31,146 bases of DNA from Actinomycetota bacterium. GTDB taxonomy: Bacteria > Actinomycetota > Actinomycetes > Nanopelagicales > Nanopelagicaceae. The stretch lies in contig RFMK01000146.1 in NCBI GenBank assembly GCA_009927705.1, positions 1 to 31,146 on the forward strand. The letters run 5' to 3'. Shown here piece by piece: positions 1 through 6,949 of the stretch. The notes under the pieces are model-generated. The model ran no database searches, had not been told where the DNA came from, and saw nothing but the letters and a program-made list of their open reading frames with translations. The translations under genes were made by a program, and so were the position numbers. Positions within the stretch are counted from its first letter, which is position 1. Every line of letters begins with the position of its first letter.

Positions 1-101
1 GTCGCTTTATTCCACCGCTTCGGATGGGACCAGTTGCACTGGATTTATCCTTCATTGTTCTCTTTTTTGGTACCCAGATTCTCATCGCTTTCTTGAGTTA
101 A
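1..101 (+). CDS. yggT: YggT/YlmG (SepG-like) family membrane protein, C-terminal end only
   Basis: Only the last 32 codons are present, read from base 3 to a TAA stop at 99-101. The tail runs RFIPPLRMGPVALDLSF and then a hydrophobic segment, IVLFFGTQILIAFLS. A PPLR..G...DLS motif before a final membrane helix is characteristic of YggT/YlmG proteins. In actinobacteria this gene lies at the end of the ftsZ-sepF division cluster, where the Streptomyces homologue (SepG) has been linked to septum formation. The other two forward frames give no sensible protein here. The gene stops 53 bases before kynU. Identification rests on a short tail, so it is likely but not certain. Confidence 0.72.
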   Translation, partial: RFIPPLRMGPVALDLSFIVLFFGTQILIAFLS

Positions 102-141
102 TCCGCTCTCACACTTCTTTCCAACTTCCACGACGCTGACG

Positions 142-147
142 TAGACT
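142..147 (+). promoter_or_regulatory. Putative -10 box of a leaderless kynU promoter
   Basis: TAGACT lies 7 bases before the kynU ATG at 155, and no Shine-Dalgarno sequence precedes that ATG. The spacing predicts a transcript starting at or next to the start codon. The -35 region (about 119-124, TTCCAA) is weak. Two copies of CTGACG (136-141 and 146-151) flank and overlap the box. Confidence 0.55.
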
Positions 148-154
148 GACGAGC

Positions 155-1420
155 ATGGATCGCTCCGTCGCGTTATCGCTTGATGAAGAAGATCCGCTCC
201 ATCATTTCAAGAAACAATTTGTTGTTACTGATCCTGAGATGTGTTATCTCGACGGTAATTCACTCGGCCGCTTACCTCATGCCACTGTGAAGGCGATCAA
301 TGATTTTCTTACCCACGAATGGGGCCCCGAAGTAGTAACTGGTTGGGGACATTGGGTTGATGAAGCCCAATCCGCGGGGGACCTCATCGGTCGAAGCGCC
401 CTTGGCGCCGCGGCCGGACAAGTTCTGGCATGTGACACAACCTCGGTCAATTTCTATCAGTTAGCTGCTGCTGCAATTCGCGCTCGCCCCAATCGCAAGA
501 CAATCATCATTGATGCCGCAAACTTCCCAACCGATCGCTACGTCATGCAAGGCTTGGCCGATCAACAAGGATTAAAACTCATCACCATCAATAATGAAGA
601 TGAAGCAATTTCAACAAATGAACTGATCACTCCTGAATTGCTGGCGAAATACCTTAACGACGATGTTGCTCTCGTTTCGTTGGAAGTTGTGCAATACCGA
701 TCTGGTGCACGTCAAAACATCAAGGCCATCAATGACCTGGTGAAGAGCCATGGCGCCTTGATGCTCTGGGATGCAGCTCATGCAGTTGGTTCTGTCGCAA
801 TGAACTTTGATGCAAATGGCGTTGACCTTGCTGTTGGTTGCACTTATAAATACGGCAACTCTGGACCAGGTGCACCCGCGTGGCTCTACGTCTCAAAGTC
901 GATGCAGAAAGAATTGCGCGTTCCTATCCAAGGTTGGTTTGCACAACGCGACCAATTTGCCATGGGACCAAATTTTGAACGTGATGATTCGATTCGTGGC
1001 TTCCAAATCGCCAGTCCTTCACTCATGGGACTTAGATGTATCAAATCGGCTTTCTCCATGATTGAAGAAGCCGGAATCGAGAACATTGAAAAGAAGGCAG
1101 CACGCGGAACCGAAATGATGATCGAACTCTACGATGAATGGCTCGCACCTCTTGGATTTACGCTCAATACTCCACGTGATGCTCAGCAACGCGGAGGGCA
1201 CATCTCTCTGGTTCATCCAGAAGCGGAAAAGATTGCGATTGCACTACGCCAATACGCAAACGTGATTCCTGATTACCGAGTGCCAAATTCCATCCGCGTC
1301 GCAATCTCGCCGTTAGCCACCTCCTACACCGAAGTTTTCGATGGCTTCCAACGCCTTCGAGATTTGGTCAGCACTCGCCAGTATGAGAAAGTCACGACGG
1401 GAGGCTCGCGCGTCACATGA
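155..1420 (+). CDS. kynU: Kynureninase (EC 3.7.1.3)
   Basis: A PLP enzyme that cleaves L-kynurenine to anthranilate and alanine (and 3-hydroxykynurenine to 3-hydroxyanthranilate). The 421-residue length fits the family. Visible family landmarks are YLDGNSLG (31-38), FPTDRY (124-129), the cofactor Asp/His in LWDAAHAVG (D206, H209) and the PLP lysine in YKYGNSGPG (K232). Most homologues have NGGPG at the last motif, so NSGPG is a mild variation. An in-frame stop at 137-139 makes ATG 155 the only good start. The stop overlaps the kynA start as ATGA, so the two genes are translationally coupled. Together they form a tryptophan catabolic pair that lacks the intermediate formamidase here. The pair sits between a division-cluster gene and ileS, an unusual place for it. 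Confidence 0.93.
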   Translation: MDRSVALSLDEEDPLHHFKKQFVVTDPEMCYLDGNSLGRLPHATVKAINDFLTHEWGPEVVTGWGHWVDEAQSAGDLIGRSALGAAAGQVLACDTTSVNFYQLAAAAIRARPNRKTIIIDAANFPTDRYVMQGLADQQGLKLITINNEDEAISTNELITPELLAKYLNDDVALVSLEVVQYRSGARQNIKAINDLVKSHGALMLWDAAHAVGSVAMNFDANGVDLAVGCTYKYGNSGPGAPAWLYVSKSMQKELRVPIQGWFAQRDQFAMGPNFERDDSIRGFQIASPSLMGLRCIKSAFSMIEEAGIENIEKKAARGTEMMIELYDEWLAPLGFTLNTPRDAQQRGGHISLVHPEAEKIAIALRQYANVIPDYRVPNSIRVAISPLATSYTEVFDGFQRLRDLVSTRQYEKVTTGGSRVT

Positions 1421-2211
1421 CCAATAACCACGACGCGGCCCTCACTTATAGCTCATATTTGAAAGTGGATGAGCTACTGAAACTTCAACAACCATTATCA
1501 GAGGGCCCCGAACACGACGAACTTCTCTTCATTGTCATTCATCAAACTTACGAACTTTGGTTCAAAGAGATGATTCATGAATATAAAGCGGCTCAGAAAT
1601 CTCTCGAGTCAGGGGATACCCATTACTCACTTGCCATCCTCGGCCGCATTCGCACCATCATGAAGATCTGCGTTGCTCAGATCGACATCTTAGAAACCAT
1701 GACGCCACTGCAATTCAACTCTTTCCGTGATCGACTTGGCGCATCAAGTGGTTTTCAATCCGCGCAATTCCGTGAAGTAGAAGCGCTCCTTGGACGACGA
1801 GATAGCCGAGCTGCTTCACACCTCATGCCCGAGGATCGCATCAAAGTCGAATCGTTAATGAAAGCGCCATCGCTTTGGGATAGCACCTTGAAGTATGTTC
1901 ACTCTCGAGGATTTTCTATCCCGGGTTCAATTCTCAATCGAGATTTCTCACAGCCATATGAAGCCAACTTGGATGTGCAGAACGCATTACTTGACTTGCA
2001 TCGCAAAGATCCAGAGGCATCACTCGTCTGCGAACGCCTCGTTGATATCGACGAAGGATTACAAGAATGGCGCTATCGCCACGTAAAGATGGTGGAACGA
2101 ACAATCGGCCACAAAACCGGAACCGGTGGTTCAAGCGGCGCTGAATATCTTGCTTCGACTCTCTTCAAGCCAGTCTTTCCAGATCTTTGGGAGATCCGAA
2201 GCAAGTTTTAG
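1417..2211 (+). CDS. kynA: Tryptophan 2,3-dioxygenase (EC 1.13.11.11)
   Basis: A heme enzyme that opens the indole ring of L-tryptophan with O2 to give N-formylkynurenine, the first step of the kynurenine pathway. At 264 residues it has the usual bacterial size. Diagnostic segments are TYSSYLKVDELLKLQ near the N-terminus, IHQTYELWFKEM with the distal His (H42), SGFQSAQFRE with the substrate-carboxylate Arg (R119), YRHVKMVERTIG with the likely proximal heme ligand H222, and GTGGSSGAEYL (235-245), the C-terminal substrate loop. It overlaps kynU by 4 bases (ATGA). Its 3' end overlaps the convergent ileS by 4 bases. N-formylkynurenine would need a formamidase from elsewhere, or slow spontaneous hydrolysis, before KynU can act. 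Confidence 0.95.
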   Translation: MTNNHDAALTYSSYLKVDELLKLQQPLSEGPEHDELLFIVIHQTYELWFKEMIHEYKAAQKSLESGDTHYSLAILGRIRTIMKICVAQIDILETMTPLQFNSFRDRLGASSGFQSAQFREVEALLGRRDSRAASHLMPEDRIKVESLMKAPSLWDSTLKYVHSRGFSIPGSILNRDFSQPYEANLDVQNALLDLHRKDPEASLVCERLVDIDEGLQEWRYRHVKMVERTIGHKTGTGGSSGAEYLASTLFKPVFPDLWEIRSKF

Positions 2212-5200
2212 ATTTTCGTTAGCTTGAGCGCCAATCCGAGCTCATCTTGGGTGGGCGCAAGATTTGAATCACGTTCAAATGAGAGCGCGAGCACTTCTTC
2301 ACTTATCCACGCCCCTCCGTTCTCAATCGCGGCACTCGACTCTTCATCAGAGTTCCACTTCACATGAATGCGATCACTGACATCAAAGCCGGCTGCTTTA
2401 CGGGCATCTTGGATGGCACGAATAGCTTCACGGACAATTCCTTGAGCGATGAGTTCTGGCGTCAAAGTAAGGTCGAGTGCAACGCTTTCACCTGAGTGAG
2501 AAGAGACTGCCCAACCGCTACGTGGAGTTTCGGTGATGACGAGATCTTCCTCAAGCAGAGTTGCGCTCTTTCCATCACCGTAAGAGATGTCAGTTGTGCC
2601 CTTTGTTCGGATGGTTGAGACAAGTTCTTCAGGGTCTGCACTCGCGAGCGCTTTAGCGATTGCTTGTACATCTCCACCGTATTTTGCACCGAGGCTGCGG
2701 AAGTTTGCCTTGATGGAAATATCAACGAGACCGCTTCCTGCTGACGCTAGATCAGCAAGGTTTTCTACGTTGAGCTCATCAGAGATCTGATCGCGAAGTT
2801 CTTGACTGAGGTTCTTCCAACCGGATGCTGCGATAAGGGCGCGGGAGAGTGGTTGGCGAATTTTGACTTGAGATTGCGCACGCGCAGCGCGACCCAGTTC
2901 GACCAGACGACGAGCAAGTGCAACATCTTTAGAAAGTTGCGCATTGATCACCGATGAGTCGGCTACTGGGAAATCTGCGAGATGGACTGATGCTGGAGCA
3001 TCTGCTTCAACTACGCGGACCAACTTCTGCCAGACATGCTCGGTGATAAATGGAACCATCGGCGCCATCAGAAGCGTGACGGTTTTTAAGCAGTGATGGA
3101 GCGTGGTGAGAGCAGCTGCATCCCCATCCCAGAATCTGCGGCGAGATCTGCGGACATACCAATTTGAGAGATCATCTACAAAGGTTGCAAGTGCTGTGCC
3201 TGCACCTTGTGAATCGAAGTTGGTTAGTGCGCTATCGACAGTATTGATGAGCTGGTTAAGTTCGCTCAAAATCCAGCGATCCATAGTTGCCAGATTGGTT
3301 TGTGCATTGAGTGGCTGTGGTGAATAACCAGCTGCAGATGCATAGAGAGTATGGAACGAAACAGTGTTCCAAAAAGTAAGGAGCGTCTTTCTTACAACTT
3401 CTGAGATTGCATCATGCCCAACGCGACGTGCGCTCCAAGGGGAGCCAGCGGCGAGCATGTACCAACGCACAGCATCGGCGCCATGTTGATCCATGAGTGC
3501 CATCGGTTCGAGAACATTTCCTAGATGCTTGCTCATCTTTCGGCCATCTTTATCCAAGATGTGGCCAAGGCAGAGCACAGTTTTGTAGGAAGATTTATCG
3601 AATACGAGTGTTCCAATTGCCATGAGTGTGTAGAACCATCCGCGAGTTTGATCAATTGCTTCGCAGATGAAATCAGCAGGGTAGGCCTCATTAAATTTCT
3701 CAAGCGAGCCAGGTTTGTGCGGGTAGCCCCATTGTGCAAATGGCATGGCGCCCGAGTCATACCAACAATCGATTACTTCTGGTGTGCGATTCATCTGGTT
3801 CGGGCACTGTTTGCAGGCGAAAGTAATTTCATCAACGTAGGGGCGATGAAGTTCTAAGTCAGAAAGATTCTTTCCCGCACGCTCTTGCAATTCGGCCCGC
3901 GAACCAAATGATTCTTCATGGCCCTCGGTGCAGCACCAAATCGGAAGAGGTGTACCCCAATAGCGATTGCGTGAGAGCGCCCAATCAATATTGTTGTTGA
4001 GCCAATCTCCGTAGCGACCAGTTTTGATAGTTTCTGGATGCCAATCCGTTATCGCATTCTCGCGAAGTAGCGCATCCTTAATCTTGGTCGTACGGATGTA
4101 CCACGATGGTTGTGCGTAATAGATAAGTGGGGTGTGGCATCGCCAGCAGTGAGGGTAGGTGTGTTCATATTGTTGGTGACGGAAGAGTCGACCGGAAGCT
4201 TTGAGCTCTCTCACCAGAGGTTTATCTGCTTCTTTGAAGAAGAGACCGCCAACAAGCTCAGTTGAATCTTCGAAGTGTCCGTTAGGCAAGATTGGATTTA
4301 CAACGGGCAGGTTATAGCGGCGGCAACTTTGTAAGTCATCAGCGCCAAAAGCAGGGGATTGGTGAACTAAACCAGTTCCATCTTCAGTGGTGACGTAATC
4401 AGCCAAAATTACAAAGTGAGAATCCGGAATCTCTAAATAATTGAAAGGCCTCACGTAGGTTGTGAGCTCGAGATCTTTGCCCTTTACTGTGGCGAGAATT
4501 TCGTAGCCTTCACCAAGCACCGATAACAATGGTTCAGCCACAACAAGCACTTCACTCGGAGTTTCTTCTGTCGCCGCGGTTTTAACAGCTACATAATCAA
4601 CATCAGGATGAACTGCAATTGCAGTATTCGATACTAAGGTCCATGGAGTGGTGGTCCAGACAAGAAGTGAAGCCCCAAGATCTTTGAGTTTTCCTGATGT
4701 CACAGGGAAGCGCACGTAAACCGAAGGGTCTTTAACCGTTTCATAACCTTGGGCTAATTCATGATCCGAAAGTCCAGTGCCGCAACGAGGGCAATATGGA
4801 GCGACGCGATGGTCTTGAACAAGAAGACCCTTTTTATGAATCTGGTCGAGTGACCACCAAACGCTTTCGATGTACTCGTTAGACATCGTCCAGTAAGCCT
4901 CATCGAAATCAACCCAGAATCCCATACGTTCTGTCATTGCTGTGAATGCATCAACATGGCGTTGAACTGATTCGCGGCATTTGTCGTTGAATGCAGCAAT
5001 TCCATATTTTTCGATATCGCCTTTGCCAGAGAAACCAAGCTCTTTCTCAACTGCGATTTCTACGGGAAGCCCGTGACAATCCCATCCAGCTTTCCGGATG
5101 ACGTACTTACCTTTCATTGTGTGAAAACGTGGGAATACATCTTTAAATACGCGCGCTTCAATGTGGTGTGTTCCAGGCATTCCATTTGCTGTTGGTGGAC

Positions 5201-5351
5201 CTTCGTAGAAAGTCCAAGGTTCACTTCCCGCGCGCATGCGAACACTGGAGTGGAAGACATCTTGGGTTTGCCAGAAAGAGAGAATCTCGCGTTCGACTGC
5301 AGGAAGATCAATCGCAGGTGCGAGCGCTACATATGGCGACTTTTCAGCCAT
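2208..5351 (-). CDS. ileS: Isoleucyl-tRNA synthetase, eukaryote-like (IleS2) type
   Basis: Class I synthetase that charges tRNA-Ile. The start is set at the ATG at 5351 (MAEKSPYVALAPAIDL, 1047 residues). The frame stays open 55 codons further upstream, but that part is the T-box leader and is not protein-like. The HIGH-equivalent is PGTHHIEAR (59-67) and the KMSKS loop is GRKMSKH (603-609). The editing domain shows WTTTPWTL (232-239) and GTGLVHQSPAFGADD (325-339). Cys pairs CPRC (187-190), CWRC (402-405) and CKQC (513-516) suggest zinc-binding elements. THHIEAR and the length match the actinobacterial/eukaryotic class, which is generally mupirocin-insensitive. A GGGAGGG ribosome site lies 10 bases before the ATG and is buried in the leader hairpin. 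Confidence 0.96.
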   Translation of the reverse strand: MAEKSPYVALAPAIDLPAVEREILSFWQTQDVFHSSVRMRAGSEPWTFYEGPPTANGMPGTHHIEARVFKDVFPRFHTMKGKYVIRKAGWDCHGLPVEIAVEKELGFSGKGDIEKYGIAAFNDKCRESVQRHVDAFTAMTERMGFWVDFDEAYWTMSNEYIESVWWSLDQIHKKGLLVQDHRVAPYCPRCGTGLSDHELAQGYETVKDPSVYVRFPVTSGKLKDLGASLLVWTTTPWTLVSNTAIAVHPDVDYVAVKTAATEETPSEVLVVAEPLLSVLGEGYEILATVKGKDLELTTYVRPFNYLEIPDSHFVILADYVTTEDGTGLVHQSPAFGADDLQSCRRYNLPVVNPILPNGHFEDSTELVGGLFFKEADKPLVRELKASGRLFRHQQYEHTYPHCWRCHTPLIYYAQPSWYIRTTKIKDALLRENAITDWHPETIKTGRYGDWLNNNIDWALSRNRYWGTPLPIWCCTEGHEESFGSRAELQERAGKNLSDLELHRPYVDEITFACKQCPNQMNRTPEVIDCWYDSGAMPFAQWGYPHKPGSLEKFNEAYPADFICEAIDQTRGWFYTLMAIGTLVFDKSSYKTVLCLGHILDKDGRKMSKHLGNVLEPMALMDQHGADAVRWYMLAAGSPWSARRVGHDAISEVVRKTLLTFWNTVSFHTLYASAAGYSPQPLNAQTNLATMDRWILSELNQLINTVDSALTNFDSQGAGTALATFVDDLSNWYVRRSRRRFWDGDAAALTTLHHCLKTVTLLMAPMVPFITEHVWQKLVRVVEADAPASVHLADFPVADSSVINAQLSKDVALARRLVELGRAARAQSQVKIRQPLSRALIAASGWKNLSQELRDQISDELNVENLADLASAGSGLVDISIKANFRSLGAKYGGDVQAIAKALASADPEELVSTIRTKGTTDISYGDGKSATLLEEDLVITETPRSGWAVSSHSGESVALDLTLTPELIAQGIVREAIRAIQDARKAAGFDVSDRIHVKWNSDEESSAAIENGGAWISEEVLALSFERDSNLAPTQDELGLALKLTKI

Positions 5352-5535
5352 AAATAAAAATCCCTCCCATAATGTGAACTTATGGAGGGGCGATCGTGAC
5401 CGACCGCGGTACCACCCGCCTTGCAGCCGAAGCTGCCACTTAACGTTCTTGCAGTTGGTTCTAGATGAGCTTGTGCTCATTTCTTCCAACTCGCTCGTGG
5501 GTGATGGCCCAGTCAATGCGAATGTTTATGCAAGC
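5352..5535 (-). promoter_or_regulatory. Isoleucine T-box riboswitch in the ileS leader (short Stem I, translational type)
   Basis: Read on the minus strand, the leader contains the near-invariant T-box core GGTGGTACCGCG (5416 to 5405). Its UGGU (5414-5411) would pair with the ACCA end of uncharged tRNA-Ile. A short Stem I can be drawn with outer helix TTCGC/GCGAG and inner helix TGGG/CCCA. Its loop CCATCA holds the isoleucine codon ATC (5505-5503) as specifier. A second hairpin (ATGAGC-ACAA-GCTCAT inside AGTTGG/CCAACT) follows. A final hairpin pairs CCCTCCATAA with TTATGGGAGGG (5389 to 5361) and hides the ribosome site. A short Stem I with a loop codon plus SD sequestration is the design known for actinobacterial ileS T-boxes. 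The hairpin is followed by a short U-rich run, so some termination is also possible. Confidence 0.92.
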
Positions 5536-5540
5536 GTCAT

Positions 5541-5546
5541 ATTCTA
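5541..5546 (-). promoter_or_regulatory. Putative -10 box of the ileS T-box transcript
   Basis: On the minus strand this is TAGAAT, placed about 7 bases before the proposed leader start near 5535. The region 17 bases further upstream has no good -35 hexamer. The box sits in the divergent gap between ileS and the TraR/DksA gene. The same bases read TATTCT on the plus strand, so the element could also serve the other direction. Confidence 0.5.
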
Positions 5547-5600
5547 ACGTATCGCGGGGCGAGTGGCGTTTAGTGGCTTCAACCCTTAGCCTTCGCCGTT

Positions 5601-6434
5601 GTGGCATTGAAAAAGAAACTCTCATCTGCGGTCGCGAAATTGAAAAAGAAGCCTAAGGCTACGAAGCCCGTTGCAAAAAAGGCTCCAGCGAAGAAAGCTG
5701 TCGTTAAGAAGGCTCCTACAAAAAAGGCACCAGCAAAGAAAGCGCCAGTCAAGAAGGCTCCTGCGAAGGCAGCGCCAGCGAAAAAAGCTCCGGTGCGCCC
5801 AACTCTTGCTAAGAAGCCACTACTAAAGAAGCCTGCTGCGCAGATCATCAAGGGCGCACATAAGACTGCGCTCACGAGTAGTACTGCAAAAGGTGGCGCC
5901 ACCACAATTTCAGTTTATAAACCAGAAGTAGAAGCAAGCGATGTTGTTGTCGTTGAAGAGAAACGATTAGTTCTACCACCACCGGTTCGTAAACCAAAGC
6001 CTGGAAAGAAAGCGCCAGCGCTTAAGCCCATCAAAGCTGCGCCAGCTCCCTTTGTACATGCTGGCGAGGAAAGTTGGACGGCGACCGAACTCAAAGCAAT
6101 TCGTAGCGAGCTAGCTAAAGATCTCGTACGTTTGAAGAAGGAGTTGGAAGCGATTGAATCGGAAATGGATGATTTGATCGAAGCTTCGGGCGTTGGTGCG
6201 GGAGATGACCAGGCCGATGCTGGAGCTAAGACTTTCGAACGTGAACATGAAATCTCACTTGTCTATAACGCTCGCGACATGGTCCTCCAGACTGAACGCG
6301 CTCTTGAGCGAATCGATACCAAGACTTATGGGCGATGTGAAGATTGTGGAAACGCAATTGGTAAAGCGCGTCTTCAGGTTTTCCCACGCGCAACTCTTTG
6401 CATGTTATGCAAACAGAAGGAAGAGCGCCGATAA
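5601..6434 (+). CDS. TraR/DksA-family C4 zinc-finger protein with Lys/Ala/Pro-rich N-terminal tail
   Basis: The C-terminal third is a DksA/TraR domain. A charged, probably coiled-coil helix (about 164-200) precedes the zinc finger YGRCEDCGNAIGKARL...CMLCKQ with ligands C246, C249, C267 and C270. DksA-type proteins bind the RNA polymerase secondary channel, and the actinobacterial members are mostly uncharacterised. Residues 14 to about 80 are a low-complexity tail of repeated KKAPAKKAP units, like histone H1 or mycobacterial HupB tails, which suggests nonspecific nucleic-acid binding. A homologue occupies the same site next to ileS and lspA in Streptomyces. The start is GTG 5601 with no Shine-Dalgarno. 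A TAGCCT 8 bases upstream could make it leaderless. Function is inferred from family and composition only. Confidence 0.85.
   Translation: MALKKKLSSAVAKLKKKPKATKPVAKKAPAKKAVVKKAPTKKAPAKKAPVKKAPAKAAPAKKAPVRPTLAKKPLLKKPAAQIIKGAHKTALTSSTAKGGATTISVYKPEVEASDVVVVEEKRLVLPPPVRKPKPGKKAPALKPIKAAPAPFVHAGEESWTATELKAIRSELAKDLVRLKKELEAIESEMDDLIEASGVGAGDDQADAGAKTFEREHEISLVYNARDMVLQTERALERIDTKTYGRCEDCGNAIGKARLQVFPRATLCMLCKQKEERR
5640..5826 (+). repeat. Degenerate in-frame repeat coding the KKAPxKKAP tail
   Basis: Short, imperfect units such as AAGAAGGCTCCTGC and AAGAAAGCGCCAGC recur through this stretch and encode Lys-Lys-Ala-Pro tracts. The units use varied synonymous codons, so the protein composition appears to be conserved rather than recently copied DNA. 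Repeat number may vary between strains. Confidence 0.7.
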
Positions 6435-6949
6435 CGTCGTCCCGTGCACTTCGCGCGCGACGACTCTTCATCATTATTGCTACCGCAACCTTTGCTGTCG
6501 ATCTCATAACAAAAAATTGGGCTGAATCAACGCTCCAGTTTCGCGAACCGATTCGCGTACTTGGCGAGCTATTGAAATTTACTTACGCGACTAATCCCGG
6601 AGCTGCATTCAACTTCGCGACCAATGCAACTTTCGTACTCACTTCATTGAATTTGTGTGTTGCGGCTTTCATTATTTACTACATGACCAAGGCAGTTGAC
6701 ACTCGTTGGGCAATTGGCTTGGCATTTCTCTTCGGGGGAGTCGTCGGCAATCTTTTCGATCGTGCGACACGCGAGCCTGGTAATTGGCAGGGTGAGGTTG
6801 TCGATTGGATTCAGATTCCTCATTGGCCCGTCTTCAATATCGCCGATTCTGCCATCGTGTGTGCCGGCATATTCATGACTATTTTGGCGATGCGCAATAT
6901 CGCGCCAATTATGGGCGGTAACGATAAATCTGAAGGAGGAGCGGCATGA
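6407..6949 (+). CDS. lspA: Lipoprotein signal peptidase (signal peptidase II, EC 3.4.23.36)
   Basis: A membrane aspartyl protease that removes signal peptides from prolipoproteins after Lgt acts. Four hydrophobic segments are visible. Conserved blocks are DLITKNWAE near the N-terminus, NPGAAFNF, GNLFDR, VVDWIQ and FNIADSAI. The Asp of VVDW and the Asp of FNIAD form the expected catalytic pair. The start is uncertain. ATG 6407 lies inside the preceding gene without a ribosome site, and TTG 6398 is an alternative. An ATA at 6431 has GAAGGAAG 7 bases upstream and overlaps the previous stop as ATAA, so translation might begin there. The gene ends in an ATGA overlap with the rluD-like gene. lgt, which acts one step earlier, is also in this window. 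Confidence 0.93.
   Translation: MQTEGRAPITSSRALRARRLFIIIATATFAVDLITKNWAESTLQFREPIRVLGELLKFTYATNPGAAFNFATNATFVLTSLNLCVAAFIIYYMTKAVDTRWAIGLAFLFGGVVGNLFDRATREPGNWQGEVVDWIQIPHWPVFNIADSAIVCAGIFMTILAMRNIAPIMGGNDKSEGGAA

Noticed and set aside
5352..5516. Open frame extending ileS 55 codons upstream of its ATG
   Set aside because: The extension is the translated T-box leader. It has no homology-like pattern, and the ribosome site lies just before the internal ATG at 5351.
5579..5905. Antisense open frame of 108 codons rich in Phe, Ala and Gly that looks like a membrane protein
   Set aside because: It is the mirror image of the Lys/Ala/Pro repeat in the TraR/DksA gene. The hydrophobic pattern follows from reading that repeat in reverse.
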